Shown piece by piece: positions 44,711 to 53,680 of a DNA stretch of 64,000 nucleotides. The DNA lies in NCBI GenBank assembly GCA_903935095.1, contig CAIZQH010000002.1:1-64000 (forward strand). The letters are read 5' to 3'. The notes beneath the pieces are model-generated. The model did not search any database, was not told the DNA's origin, and saw only the letters and a list, made by a program, of their open reading frames with translations. The translations under genes and the position numbers were made by a program. Positions within the stretch are counted from its first letter, which is position 1, and each line of letters starts with the position of its first letter. The stretch comes from an uncultured Flavobacteriales bacterium (GTDB taxonomy: Bacteria > Bacteroidota > Bacteroidia > Flavobacteriales_D > Crocinitomicaceae).

Positions 44711-46969
44711 TTACTTCATCAATTTCAGTGTTTTTATTCCATGCTCATTTTGAATGCTCACGATGTACATTCCGTTCGACCAATTCGCTGTAGAAATAAT
44801 AGTTTCAGGATTTGAAAATTCATCGTTCAACAGAACTTTTCCATTCACATCGATGATGGATACATGAGCTGCCATTTGATTATCCAACTGAATCGTAACT
44901 TGCTCGTTAAACGGATTTGGAAAGATACGAACCTCAAAATCCGCCTGTTCTACAGAAGCAAAGCAATTATTGCTTGATGAATAAGTGGGTATCACATAGG
45001 CAAAAGTCGCTCCCCCATCTGGACATCGAGCGTAGGCAACATCTGTTATCTGTACACCAAAGCCTACTTGATCATGGAAGACAGCACCGTTACTCAATAT
45101 GACTAATTCACCAGAAGCATTCAATTTGAATGAGGCATGTAAGCCTGATTGAAACAGATCATTATCCGCCCAAACAATTAAATATCCATTGGCAGGAATC
45201 GTTGTGGTTACTGGAAACGACCATTTCATCAAATTCAAAGCATCATCCGTTAAATACATCCCAGAAAGATCAATTGGATTCGAAGTGGTATTGTACAATT
45301 CAATCCAATCATCGTATTGACCATTTTGATCCAATGCTGAAGCGCCATTCGAAGCAACAATTTCATTGATTAATACGGACCCAACGGTTGGGAAAGGAAC
45401 GGAAACCGTTAATGAATGGTATTCATGCTCTGCTCGTTGTGGACTAAATAATCCAGCACTCGCATTCTCCGTATAGATGTAATATTCGAAAACAACGCCA
45501 TTCACGAGGGCATCAACTCCGTAAACATGATCTCCTGCTGCACCATCATTATGTGATCCATCGTCGAACATCGCTACACGATTGAACTTCAATTGGTGAT
45601 TCGTCCGGTATCCCAAAAAGACAGAAGTTTCATTGGCGCAAGTGGCATTGATTGTTATCGTTTGATTATACACAGGACTAGCAACAGATGAAGAAAAACT
45701 AGAAATCGTTGGTGCAACCAAAACATAATTGGCATTTGAATTGAAATAAGAAACACGTGCACTCATGAGGGCTTGAATCCCAGGAATACTAGAGCCACCA
45801 CCTGGACCACCGGATCCAGTTACTGCGGTTGTTAAACTATTTTGAAACTGTGTGTACGTGTAAAATTTATAGGGGTCAGAATTCACCGTTGCATCAATCG
45901 TCGTGCGAAGTTGATTGGCAACAGTCAAATAATAGTCATTTGCAAACATCTCCTGAACCATCGTACGAACATGCGCCATATACATGCGTTTATACATTGG
46001 ATTCCCCAAGATTTTCACAATAAGCGGATGAATCGTCGAAGTACTATTCGACATTGGATCTAATGTGGTCGTACTTGAACTGGAGCCTGTTCCACCAGGA
46101 AAGCCCGCAAAACTCATGTTTAAGTCCCAAACGGTTGGGACAAAGCGAAAGTTGTTATCCCAAGTCAAGTAATAATTTTGACGAAATGCACCACTGTAAG
46201 AATCTAAATTAACAAGGACATTATTGAAGGCTAACATCCAAATTGCCCGATCAATATCCAATTTTGATTCAATATTCGTAAAGTTATTATTCAGGATGTT
46301 GATTAAATCGACAAGGCGATTCCATCCATAGGAAGTTCTTAATTCATAACCATTTGCATAAACGCTACTATCCATACTGATGTATGATAAATCCGGACCT
46401 ATTGTACTTCCCGGTCCAGCCCCTCCAACTGGATTGCATTTAAAGTATGTATCCCCACTTTGATAATAATGATTCGCATTAAACGTTTTATTGATACTCT
46501 CCGCACTGGAATACAGGCCGCGATAGACACCGTTAACATACACATTGGCAAAATTTCCTTTCGGACAATCCATGTATTGCTCGAGAATCGCGTAGGAAAG
46601 AACCTCACGAATCATGGACGGATCCTTGTAACCATTTTGCAATTTAACATCTGTATATCCCTGGTAATCTTGATTTCCTTTAATGTGATCGAGTTCGATG
46701 TGCAAAGGATTCTTTTGATTTGTTGGACTGTAGGAACTGTTACCCTTGTACTTTACACCACAACTATCAAATGAAACTCCATTAATTCGAACAGAATCAG
46801 CGATAATATATGCTTCGGAAGCAACTGCAGCGTCAAGTTGTGCATCCCAATTCGAAAAACTAAAAAACACCTCAATAGTTTGAATTGTGGCACGATCATA
46901 GAAATTTTGAACCTGTGAAAAGTTGACAGAGCATGGAAAAAGGGAGAGAAATAAAAGGAGGTTTTTCAT
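44711..46969 (-). CDS. CotH kinase-like, lamin-tail T9SS type A cargo
   Basis: This 752-residue secreted protein has signal peptide MKNLLLFLSLFPCSVNFS. Residues about 25-400 match the CotH family (VKYKGNSSYSPTNQKNPLHIELD, YVNGVYRGLYSSAESI, FNNVLVNLDSYSG, FVPTVWDLNMSFAGF), which in spore-formers are atypical kinases. A lamin-tail domain follows (VLINEIVASNGASALDQNGQYDDWIELYN...YLIVWADND). The end is a type A Por sorting domain (VRIFPNPFNEQVTIQL...IIDVNGKVLLN...WSNGMYIVSI). It is exported by the type IX system and anchored or released. Whether it phosphorylates anything is unknown. Confidence 0.9.
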   Translation of the reverse strand: MKNLLLFLSLFPCSVNFSQVQNFYDRATIQTIEVFFSFSNWDAQLDAAVASEAYIIADSVRINGVSFDSCGVKYKGNSSYSPTNQKNPLHIELDHIKGNQDYQGYTDVKLQNGYKDPSMIREVLSYAILEQYMDCPKGNFANVYVNGVYRGLYSSAESINKTFNANHYYQSGDTYFKCNPVGGAGPGSTIGPDLSYISMDSSVYANGYELRTSYGWNRLVDLINILNNNFTNIESKLDIDRAIWMLAFNNVLVNLDSYSGAFRQNYYLTWDNNFRFVPTVWDLNMSFAGFPGGTGSSSSTTTLDPMSNSTSTIHPLIVKILGNPMYKRMYMAHVRTMVQEMFANDYYLTVANQLRTTIDATVNSDPYKFYTYTQFQNSLTTAVTGSGGPGGGSSIPGIQALMSARVSYFNSNANYVLVAPTISSFSSSVASPVYNQTITINATCANETSVFLGYRTNHQLKFNRVAMFDDGSHNDGAAGDHVYGVDALVNGVVFEYYIYTENASAGLFSPQRAEHEYHSLTVSVPFPTVGSVLINEIVASNGASALDQNGQYDDWIELYNTTSNPIDLSGMYLTDDALNLMKWSFPVTTTIPANGYLIVWADNDLFQSGLHASFKLNASGELVILSNGAVFHDQVGFGVQITDVAYARCPDGGATFAYVIPTYSSSNNCFASVEQADFEVRIFPNPFNEQVTIQLDNQMAAHVSIIDVNGKVLLNDEFSNPETIISTANWSNGMYIVSIQNEHGIKTLKLMK

Positions 46970-47155
46970 AAATAACGTTTGGGTTTATTGCTTTGATGAC
47001 ACTTCATTGTATTAATTGCGCACATTTTAAGCAATATTAAGTTAAAGTTAAGCATTTTTTCATGACCGGTCTTGAATGGAAGCTTAGGCATAGTTATTGA
47101 CAAGGCCTTGGTTATTTCTTCAACAAATAATTCATCTGTCTAAAAGGGATATACT

Positions 47156-47163
47156 TAAATTTG
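47156..47163 (+). promoter_or_regulatory. -7 promoter element of the NagZ-like gene
   Basis: TAAATTTG matches TAnnTTTG exactly. It contains the ORF-track TTG start (47161), so transcription would begin after it; ATG 47182 is then the first start on the message. No convincing -33 TTG was found. Confidence 0.55.
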
Positions 47164-47181
47164 AAACTGACAATTTATACT

Positions 47182-48327
47182 ATGAAAAAAATCATCACCC
47201 CATTATTTCTAGCCGGACTCCTATTTCAAGGATGTGCACAATCAAATGAATCCACAAAACAAGCGAAGGTTATTCAACCAAAAACGGAAATCAGTTTTGA
47301 ATTGGCTGATTTTCTGAAGGATAATCCTGCATTAGACAAAGAAGTTGAGCGTGTTTTTAAACAAATGGATGACACTGCCATTGTATCACAATTAATCATG
47401 CCGGCAGTTGGACGTTTAGGTCAAACAAAAGCAACCATTGATCAACACATCAAAGACCGTGTGATCGGCGGTGTTTTGATGTTAAATGGCACCAAAGAAG
47501 AATTCAGTTCATGGATAAAAGATTTTGAGTCCAACAATGCGAAATTCGGCAATCTCCCCTTCTTATATAGCGCAGATGCAGAACCAAGTTTGGTCAACCG
47601 AAAAATCGCAGGATCTACATTGGTTAAAAAAGCAAACGAACTTAAAAATGTGGATGAAGTGATTACATGTGCAAAAACCATTTCTGCCGATTTGAATTCA
47701 ATTGGAATTAATTACAACTTCTCTCCAGTTGTGGATATGTCACCGAATACAACGGTTGGATTCAGAAGTTTTGGTGCTGTTCCAGCGAATATCATTCCGT
47801 GGTCCGATGCATTTATTCAGGAAACACAACGCAACAACATTATCGCCACGGCGAAACATTTTCCTGGACACGGACTTGTTACGGGTGATACCCACAAAGC
47901 ATTGCAAGTGATTGATGGAGAGATGAAAGAAATCTGCAACTATCCCACCTTGATTGCAAATGGTGTTTTAAGCATCATGGTAGCGCACATTGCTGTTCAA
48001 AACAATGCGAAATACGACACAAAAGGATTACCGTCCACTTGTTCAGAGAAAATTGTCACTGAATTACTAAAAGACAGCCTTGGATTCAAAGGGTTAATTG
48101 TTACAGACGCGATGAACATGGGAGGCGTTGTCAATGTGCCTCAAGCGGCCTATAAGGCAATAAATGCAGGATGTGACATCGTACTAATGCCGTTAGATGC
48201 AAAGAAAGCTCACCAAGAAATTTTGACAGCTTACCGCACGAACAAAGAATTTAAAAAGAAAGTAGATGAAGCTGCGAAAAAAGTAATTCGCATGAAAATC
48301 GCATTGGGCTTATTAAAGGTGAATTAA
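47182..48327 (+). CDS. nagZ: GH3 beta-N-acetylhexosaminidase lipoprotein (NagZ-like)
   Basis: From ATG 47182 the protein has 381 residues with a lipoprotein signal (ITPLFLAGLLFQGC). GH3 hallmarks are GVLMLNGTKEEF, YSADAEPS, FSPVVDMSPN, AKHFPGHGLVTGDTHKAL (KHFPGHG plus the NagZ-type D-x-H dyad) and the nucleophile loop LIVTDAMNMGGV. Such enzymes cleave GlcNAc from muropeptides or chitooligosaccharides. A lipid anchor implies action in the periplasm or at the outer membrane, unlike cytoplasmic NagZ of Proteobacteria. The stop overlaps the rimM stop by four bases. Confidence 0.88.
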   Translation: MKKIITPLFLAGLLFQGCAQSNESTKQAKVIQPKTEISFELADFLKDNPALDKEVERVFKQMDDTAIVSQLIMPAVGRLGQTKATIDQHIKDRVIGGVLMLNGTKEEFSSWIKDFESNNAKFGNLPFLYSADAEPSLVNRKIAGSTLVKKANELKNVDEVITCAKTISADLNSIGINYNFSPVVDMSPNTTVGFRSFGAVPANIIPWSDAFIQETQRNNIIATAKHFPGHGLVTGDTHKALQVIDGEMKEICNYPTLIANGVLSIMVAHIAVQNNAKYDTKGLPSTCSEKIVTELLKDSLGFKGLIVTDAMNMGGVVNVPQAAYKAINAGCDIVLMPLDAKKAHQEILTAYRTNKEFKKKVDEAAKKVIRMKIALGLLKVN

Positions 48328-48851
48328 CCTAAATACAAATCGATTAATCCTTCAGGAGCTTTTACATAAAGCTCCTTTTTTTTTCGCTGAACTTTCTGTA
48401 CCAGTCCATCAAAAATTGGAAGCAATACCTCTACTCCATTTTTGTTTAGTTGCAATAATGGATTTGCCGCCATGTCAATCACATTTTCCACAATCCCAAC
48501 ATCACCATGAACTTCATCAATTACTGTGTAACCAATGATTTCATGATCGTAAAATGATGTTTGATCTAATTCTTGTAAAAATGCTTCTGGAAGGTAAACG
48601 GGCTTTTTCAAAATGCGTTGTGCATCTTGTTCACTGTCTACTCCTTGAAACTTCACCGCAACGAAGCCTTTGGTTTTGATTTTGATGTTCTGAACGAAAA
48701 ACGGAACAAGTCCACCATCTATTTCAACGAAAACAGCATCCAATGTTGCGTAATCTCCTGGATTAGAAACGTCCAAAAACAACGAAACTTCACCTTTAAA
48801 TCCGTGAAGTTTCGCTATTATTCCTAAATAAAAACAATCTTTTTTTTGCAT
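48324..48851 (-). CDS. rimM: Ribosome maturation factor RimM
   Basis: This 175-residue protein assists 30S subunit assembly, binding S19 near the head. The N-terminal beta-barrel domain starts YLGIIAKLHGFKGEVSLFLDV, and the PRC-like C-terminal domain has DHEIIGYTVID, GDVGIVENVIDMAANPLLQL and VLLPIFDGLVQKVQRKKKELYVKAPEGLIDL. The family motif LP(I/V) with a terminal PEGL(I/L)DLY is intact. Five bases separate it from rpsP. Its last codons, on the opposite strand, form the terminator hairpin for nagZ. Confidence 0.95.
   Translation of the reverse strand: MQKKDCFYLGIIAKLHGFKGEVSLFLDVSNPGDYATLDAVFVEIDGGLVPFFVQNIKIKTKGFVAVKFQGVDSEQDAQRILKKPVYLPEAFLQELDQTSFYDHEIIGYTVIDEVHGDVGIVENVIDMAANPLLQLNKNGVEVLLPIFDGLVQKVQRKKKELYVKAPEGLIDLYLG
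48354..48384 (+). terminator. Terminator of the NagZ-like gene inside rimM coding sequence
   Basis: On the plus strand AGGAGCTTT and AAAGCTCCT form a nine-base perfect stem with loop tacat, followed by nine T. It begins 27 bases after the nagZ stop. The same bases encode the KKKELYVKAPEG segment of RimM on the other strand. Confidence 0.8.
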
Positions 48852-48856
48852 AAAGC

Positions 48857-49603
48857 TTATTCAGCCGCAGCTTCCTCTGATGCTTCTTCTGCTGCAGGAG
48901 CTTCTTCTGCTACTGGAGCTTCTTCAACTACTGGAGCTTCTTCTGCTACAACTTCTTCTGTTGCTGGAGCTTCTTCCGCAACTGGTGCTTCTTCTTCAAT
49001 AACTTCTTCAGCTACTGCTTCCGTTGTTTCTTCAACAACTTCTTCCGCTACTGCTTCGGTTGTTTCTTCAACAACTTCTTCCGCTACTGCTTCGGTTGTT
49101 TCTTCAGCAACTTCTTCCGCTACTTCTTCAACTTCCTCTACAACTGGAGCATTTTTCGCAGCAACTTGTGCAGCTTTCGCTAATTTTGCTGCTTCTTCAG
49201 CTTGTTGACGCGCAACTTTTTCACTTGCTGCATTTTTCGCCAATCCTTCTACTTTATTTTGAACTTTAGAATCTTTATTCGCTAACCATTGCGCAAATTT
49301 CTCTTCTACTTGCTCCAATGTTAACGCACCTTTTTTAACTCCGTTTAAAAGGTGGTTTTTGTACAAAACTCCTTTGTAAGATAAAATTGCACGAGCCGTA
49401 TCAGACATTTCCGCTCCTGTTTGAACCCAAGTCAAAGTTGCCTCAAAATTGATGTCAATTACCGCTGGATTTGCCGTTGGATTGTACGTTCCTAATTTTT
49501 CAATGAATTTACCATCTCTTTTTGCACGACTATCTGCAGCAACCAAATGAAAAAATGGTTTACCTTTTTTACCGTGTCTTTGTAATCTGATTCTTGTTGC
49601 CAT
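48857..49603 (-). CDS. rpsP: 30S ribosomal protein S16 with long acidic C-terminal tail
   Basis: The S16 domain occupies residues 1-80 ([42 protein letters not shown]). From about 85 a helical region ([20 protein letters not shown]) and Ala/Lys-rich segment follow, then from about 150 a tail dominated by Glu, Ala and Val with three [12 protein letters not shown] repeats. Total is 248 residues, against about 80-90 for classical S16. ATG 49603 matches the universal start; the ORF-track start 32 codons upstream is a read-through of the leader. rpsP-rimM order is the usual one. The tail's role is unknown. Confidence 0.95.
   Translation of the reverse strand: MATRIRLQRHGKKGKPFFHLVAADSRAKRDGKFIEKLGTYNPTANPAVIDINFEATLTWVQTGAEMSDTARAILSYKGVLYKNHLLNGVKKGALTLEQVEEKFAQWLANKDSKVQNKVEGLAKNAASEKVARQQAEEAAKLAKAAQVAAKNAPVVEEVEEVAEEVAEETTEAVAEEVVEETTEAVAEEVVEETTEAVAEEVIEEEAPVAEEAPATEEVVAEEAPVVEEAPVAEEAPAAEEASEEAAAE
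49017..49124. repeat. Three 36-base tandem repeats in the S16 tail
   Basis: Three consecutive 36-base units beginning gcttc(c/g)gttgtttcttca differ at only a few positions, and encode the repeated 12-residue acidic unit. A partial fourth unit precedes them. Such repeats change copy number by slippage in whole codon multiples. Confidence 0.85.
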
Positions 49604-49656
49604 AATTTTTACAGTTTGAGGTACGAAACCTACGTTTATAAATGAATTTGAAGGTG

Positions 49657-49664
49657 CAAAGATA
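49657..49664 (-). promoter_or_regulatory. -7 promoter element of rpsP-rimM
   Basis: On the minus strand TATCTTTG matches TAnnTTTG exactly, with a weak TTTC at the -33 position 20 bases upstream. It lies 53 bases before the corrected rpsP ATG. The 11-base string containing it recurs at thrS. Confidence 0.6.
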
Positions 49665-49704
49665 CAAAGGTTTTTTTGAATTTCGAAACTTCTAAACAAA
49701 GAAT

Positions 49705-51096
49705 CTATTTCCCTTTGGCTTTTATCACAATAATCAAAGTATAAAACATGATTTTAAGATCCAAGGCAAGACTTCTATTTTTCAAATAAATCAAGTCGAA
49801 TTTCATACGTTGTAGCATTTGCTCCACATTCTCAGCATATCCAAATTTAACCTGACCCCAAGAGGTGATACCAGGTCGTACTTTTGTTAAATGAATATAT
49901 TGCGGTTCCACTTGAACAATTTGATCAATGTAAAATTGTCTTTCGGGACGTGGTCCAACAAGCGACATTTGACCAAGTAAAACATTCACGAATTGCGGAA
50001 ACTCATCCAACCTCGTTTTACGCATAAAGCGACCAATCGGTGTGATCCGTGGATCTCCCTCAGAGGATAATTGCGGACCTTGTTCTTCCGAGTTGATGTA
50101 CATCGTCCGAAATTTTATTATTTTAAAAATCTTTCCATTGATACCAACGCGTTCTTGTAAAAAGAAGATTGGTCCGGGTGAAGAAAGTTTAACCGCCAAG
50201 GCTGAAAATAAATAAAACGGCAGCAAGCACCCAACTGCCAATAAAGAAATAACAATATCCATTAATCTCTTTACTTGTTGCTGTCCAAATGGCATCGCAT
50301 CCGGTATGATTTCAATTAATAAGGCCCCATAAATATTGGTCATTTCAACTGAACCTGAAAGAATGGCGTACATATCTGGCAGCAACTTCATGCGAATTCG
50401 ACCATTATCTATGCGTGAAATCATGTCCTTCAATCGATTATGATCAGAGCTTTCCACCGCTAAAATAACTTCTTCCACTTCATGTTGACTCATGATTTCC
50501 TCTAAATTATTGGCATGACCGAGGTATGGAACAGCCCCATCGAGCAAGGTATCCTTGCCATTTACATTCACATAACCAATGAAATAATTTGTATTTTGTT
50601 GTTGTTGAATGAGCTCATTATAAATTTCAACAGCCTTTTCATTTCCACCAATGATTATTGTTTTAAAACCATGTCCATTTGATCGAATAAATCGAATTAA
50701 CAAGCTGTTAAAAATCATTCTTGGTATAAGCACAATGAAAAAATGGAGTCCGAATAAAAATAAAATGGATCGGTAAAAATTTTGATAGCTCTTCACTTCA
50801 TCATCGATCAATAAGGTGAAGAATAAAATAATGGTTCCTAAAATTGAAGCTACCAATGTTAAATTGACCATTTTTAAACGGAACATTCTACGTATGTCGT
50901 GATAGGTACCTTGAATATAATATATGGAAAACCAAAAGACAGGAACGAGCGTGAGTCCTAAATAAAACTTAGCATCCGGAATAAATACTTGTTCTTCAAT
51001 TTGGGTTTTGCGGAAATAAAAAAATACTCCCCAAGCTAATGCCGCGAAAAGGTAATCGATGATGACCAAGCAAGAAGCCCAAAAACGATCTTTCAT
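49705..51096 (-). CDS. Polyprenyl-phosphate sugar-1-phosphate transferase (WcaJ/WbaP type)
   Basis: This 463-residue membrane enzyme starts glycan repeat units by moving a sugar phosphate onto undecaprenyl phosphate. Four N-terminal membrane helices precede a CoA-binding-like domain ([18 protein letters not shown]). A fifth hydrophobic segment ([30 protein letters not shown]) leads into the catalytic domain: [56 protein letters not shown] and [11 protein letters not shown]. All are bacterial sugar transferase hallmarks. No Wzx/Wzy genes lie beside it. It lies one base after the lipoprotein gene. Confidence 0.92.
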   Translation of the reverse strand: MKDRFWASCLVIIDYLFAALAWGVFFYFRKTQIEEQVFIPDAKFYLGLTLVPVFWFSIYYIQGTYHDIRRMFRLKMVNLTLVASILGTIILFFTLLIDDEVKSYQNFYRSILFLFGLHFFIVLIPRMIFNSLLIRFIRSNGHGFKTIIIGGNEKAVEIYNELIQQQQNTNYFIGYVNVNGKDTLLDGAVPYLGHANNLEEIMSQHEVEEVILAVESSDHNRLKDMISRIDNGRIRMKLLPDMYAILSGSVEMTNIYGALLIEIIPDAMPFGQQQVKRLMDIVISLLAVGCLLPFYLFSALAVKLSSPGPIFFLQERVGINGKIFKIIKFRTMYINSEEQGPQLSSEGDPRITPIGRFMRKTRLDEFPQFVNVLLGQMSLVGPRPERQFYIDQIVQVEPQYIHLTKVRPGITSWGQVKFGYAENVEQMLQRMKFDLIYLKNRSLALDLKIMFYTLIIVIKAKGK

Positions 51097-51097
51097 C

Positions 51098-51961
51098 TTA
51101 TTTATAAATGATTTTGATGTTATCTATACAAATAAACGTTTCTACTTGTCCTTCCTCCAAGTTTGCTTTAAAGGTTTGAATAAAATTGGAACCATTAGCA
51201 GAATTTCCTATTAATTCGGTCAGCTCTATGTACATCTTCTTCCACTTAATAGAATTTAATGCTTGTAAATTAAATCCAGCATTATCTTGATAAAAACTTC
51301 CATTCGTGTTTAAAGCTAAAAATCCTTGTACAAATTTGTTGGTGTTATAATAATCGATTTCGATAAAACACGGTCTATTCTTAGCTATAGCTAATTGTTC
51401 CGTTGTATTTGCTACCCAAACTGAGTCGAAGGCATTCAAGACAACTTTGCCATAATTAAACCCATTAAACGGAGTTAAATTATCACTGGAAACAAACAAA
51501 CTTGCCACACTTGTATTCGGGTCTTCTTGAATTTTTATAGACGCGTCCTCAAAATCCTCAATCCAAAAATTCGCATTATACACATAACTTGTTTTGGGAT
51601 TAATCGTTAAGGTCTGATCTTTGATTAATTGAGTATTTATCTCATATACATTCATAAAGGGATAAATCTTTTTATCCGTTGCAATTCCGTTGTTTCGAAC
51701 CGCGGGATAAATTTTCACGTTGACATTCCCTTCCTTTAAAATAGGTATTTTAAATGGCGTTTGAAAACAGCCTATCATTTGATCATCTACATATAACCAA
51801 ACATCTCGAAAATCTTGGGATAATTGGCCTTCAGCCCCAGACAAAGCGGGATTTGACTCAAGTACGAACGGATTCACTTCAATCCACGACGGATTTGGAT
51901 TATTCTTAATACAAGCCGTAAGAAATCCAAGGAAAACAACATACAATAAAACTCTCATCAT
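51098..51961 (-). CDS. Predicted lipoprotein, function unknown
   Basis: This 287-residue protein has a lipoprotein signal (LLYVVFLGFLTAC, Cys17). The mature part is beta-rich (PSWIEVNPFVLESNP, FKIPILKEGNVNVKIYPAVRNNG) with no known domain recognised. A short segment ALSGAEGQLSQ is encoded by locally GC-rich sequence unlike the rest of the gene. It sits between a sugar-phosphate transferase and an oxidoreductase, so an envelope or glycan link is possible but not shown. Two adjacent ATG codons leave the start ambiguous by three bases. Confidence 0.75.
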   Translation of the reverse strand: MMRVLLYVVFLGFLTACIKNNPNPSWIEVNPFVLESNPALSGAEGQLSQDFRDVWLYVDDQMIGCFQTPFKIPILKEGNVNVKIYPAVRNNGIATDKKIYPFMNVYEINTQLIKDQTLTINPKTSYVYNANFWIEDFEDASIKIQEDPNTSVASLFVSSDNLTPFNGFNYGKVVLNAFDSVWVANTTEQLAIAKNRPCFIEIDYYNTNKFVQGFLALNTNGSFYQDNAGFNLQALNSIKWKKMYIELTELIGNSANGSNFIQTFKANLEEGQVETFICIDNIKIIYK

Positions 51962-51985
51962 TTCGTTAACGTATAATTCTCGTTT

Positions 51986-52930
51986 TTATTGTAAAAAATG
52001 ATTGGACTCCTTTATTTGCTCCGAAATAAGTTCTGCGATTTGCAATGCGCGATGCGCATCCGTCAGACTAACCGTTGGAATTTTGGACGCTCGTATGGAT
52101 TCAGCAAAAGCGCTAAGTTCCGATTGAATCGCGTTGGTGTCTTCGACAGGAATGATCGAACGGACAAATGATCGCTGACCTTTCGAATCGATCATTAAAA
52201 TATTTCTTTCTGCTTCTTTTTTCAAAAAATCAACCGTTAATTGAGCATCTTCCATGTAAAAAGTCGTTTTTCGCTCTTTAATTTGCGAAATGCGCGACGC
52301 ACTTAAATTTGCCACACAACCATTTTCAAATTCTAAACGAACGGAAGCCATGTCGATTGATTCACTCAACACCTGCATACCGAAAGATGCAATCTTTTTC
52401 ACATTCGAATGAGCAATATTCAAAGCAATATCGATGTCATGAATCATTAAATCATAGACAACAGAAACATCTGTACCTCTTGTTTGAAAAGGCGCAGATC
52501 GCTGTGCTTCCATGAACAACGGCTTATCTATAAAGGACATCGAAGCAATTAACGCTGGATTAAACCGTTCAACATGTCCAACCTGAACAACCATTCCTGC
52601 TTCTTGCGCATAACGCAATAATTTATTTGATTCTTCGATATTTATACAAACAGGTTTTTCAATAAAGACATGTTTGCCACTTTTCAAAGCTTGAATTGCA
52701 ATTGAAAAATGAGTATGGGTTGGACTTGAAATAAGAATTGCATCCACGTGCACTAGAAGTGTATCTAAATGATCAAACGCTTTTAGGTTAAAATCGCGCA
52801 CCACTTCTGAGGTGATAACTGTATCGGTATCGTAAAACCCTTGAACGCTAAAATCAGTTGTTAATTCAAGCAAGTTTTGCAAATGAATTTTACCTAGATG
52901 ACCAGTTCCAACTACGCCAATTTTCAACAT
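51986..52930 (-). CDS. Gfo/Idh/MocA-family oxidoreductase
   Basis: This 314-residue NAD(P)-dependent enzyme has the N-terminal Rossmann motif IGVVGTGHLGKIHLQNL, the family EKP motif in HVFIEKPVCINIEESNKLL, and MIHDIDIALNIA in the C-terminal alpha/beta domain, with the catalytic Asp/His-type residues. Members oxidise or reduce sugars and related polyols, some making UDP-keto-sugars for glycans. The neighbouring glycosyl-phosphate transferase supports a sugar role, but the substrate is unknown. Confidence 0.88.
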   Translation of the reverse strand: MLKIGVVGTGHLGKIHLQNLLELTTDFSVQGFYDTDTVITSEVVRDFNLKAFDHLDTLLVHVDAILISSPTHTHFSIAIQALKSGKHVFIEKPVCINIEESNKLLRYAQEAGMVVQVGHVERFNPALIASMSFIDKPLFMEAQRSAPFQTRGTDVSVVYDLMIHDIDIALNIAHSNVKKIASFGMQVLSESIDMASVRLEFENGCVANLSASRISQIKERKTTFYMEDAQLTVDFLKKEAERNILMIDSKGQRSFVRSIIPVEDTNAIQSELSAFAESIRASKIPTVSLTDAHRALQIAELISEQIKESNHFLQ

Positions 52931-52950
52931 AAATCAAACGAATAGATTAA

Positions 52951-52983
52951 AAAAAAGCCATTAATCGAAGGACTAATGGCTTT
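52951..52983 (-). terminator. Rho-independent terminator of thrS-infC-rpmI-rplT
   Basis: AAAGCCATTA and TAATGGCTTT are perfect complements around a ten-base loop. On the minus strand a T run follows the stem, about 20 bases after the rplT stop. Confidence 0.88.
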
Positions 52984-53002
52984 AAGCTGACATAAACTAA
53001 TT

Positions 53003-53350
53003 TTATTTTTTTACAGAATCAACAACCGCTTTAAAAGCTTCTGGGTGGTTCATTGCTAAATCTGCAAGAACTTTGCGATTCAATTCAATTCCACTTTTGT
53101 GCACTGCTCCCATAAACTGAGAATAACTCAAACCATGTAGACGTGCGCCTGCATTGATACGAGTAATCCACAATGAACGGAAATTTCTTTTCTTTTGTTT
53201 ACGACCAGAATAGGCATAAAGCATACCTTTTTCAATGGCATTCTTTGCTACGGTCCAAACATTTTTTCTTCTTCCAAAGTAACCTTTGGCTAGTTTCATC
53301 AAGTTTTTTCTTCTTGCTCTTGATGCAACGTGATTTACTGATCTTGGCAT
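53003..53350 (-). CDS. rplT: 50S ribosomal protein L20
   Basis: This 115-residue protein is full length, with the basic N-terminal tail [42 protein letters not shown] and the folded RDRK-type segment [39 protein letters not shown]. It binds 23S rRNA early in 50S assembly. It is last in the classic thrS-infC-rpmI-rplT operon. No obvious autoregulatory leader was recognised. Confidence 0.98.
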   Translation of the reverse strand: MPRSVNHVASRARRKNLMKLAKGYFGRRKNVWTVAKNAIEKGMLYAYSGRKQKKRNFRSLWITRINAGARLHGLSYSQFMGAVHKSGIELNRKVLADLAMNHPEAFKAVVDSVKK

Positions 53351-53440
53351 AATTTTTACGTTTTTTTGATAAAGAGTGCTTCTAGTTAGAAGTCTTAGTT
53401 ACTCGTTACCGGGTTAAACAATTTACAAACCAACTAAGGA

Positions 53441-53638
53441 CTATTTCATGCACAATTGCAACTTCACATTCGAAAGATCGGCACTATGTACCAAACCTGG
53501 GTGTGTTAAGTTACGCTTGCGTTTCTTAGCCTTCTTAGTTAAAATGTGGCTTTTAAAAGCGTGTTTACGCTTGATTTTTCCACTTCCAGTAATGGTGAAT
53601 CTCTTCTTTGCACTGGATTTTGTTTTCATTTTAGGCAT
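53441..53638 (-). CDS. rpmI: 50S ribosomal protein L35
   Basis: This 65-residue basic protein has the L35 signature [44 protein letters not shown], at full family length. It lies between infC and rplT, the conserved order, with a 90-base gap before rplT. Confidence 0.98.
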   Translation of the reverse strand: MPKMKTKSSAKKRFTITGSGKIKRKHAFKSHILTKKAKKRKRNLTHPGLVHSADLSNVKLQLCMK

Positions 53639-53680
53639 TACTACTTTTTTTTTAAAAGTTAAACATCTATATCAGCTTCT

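Noticed and set aside
48846-49208. Plus-strand Ser/Ala/Thr-rich 120-residue ORF
   Set aside because: It is the antisense shadow of the S16 acidic tail repeats and has no independent start or promoter evidence.
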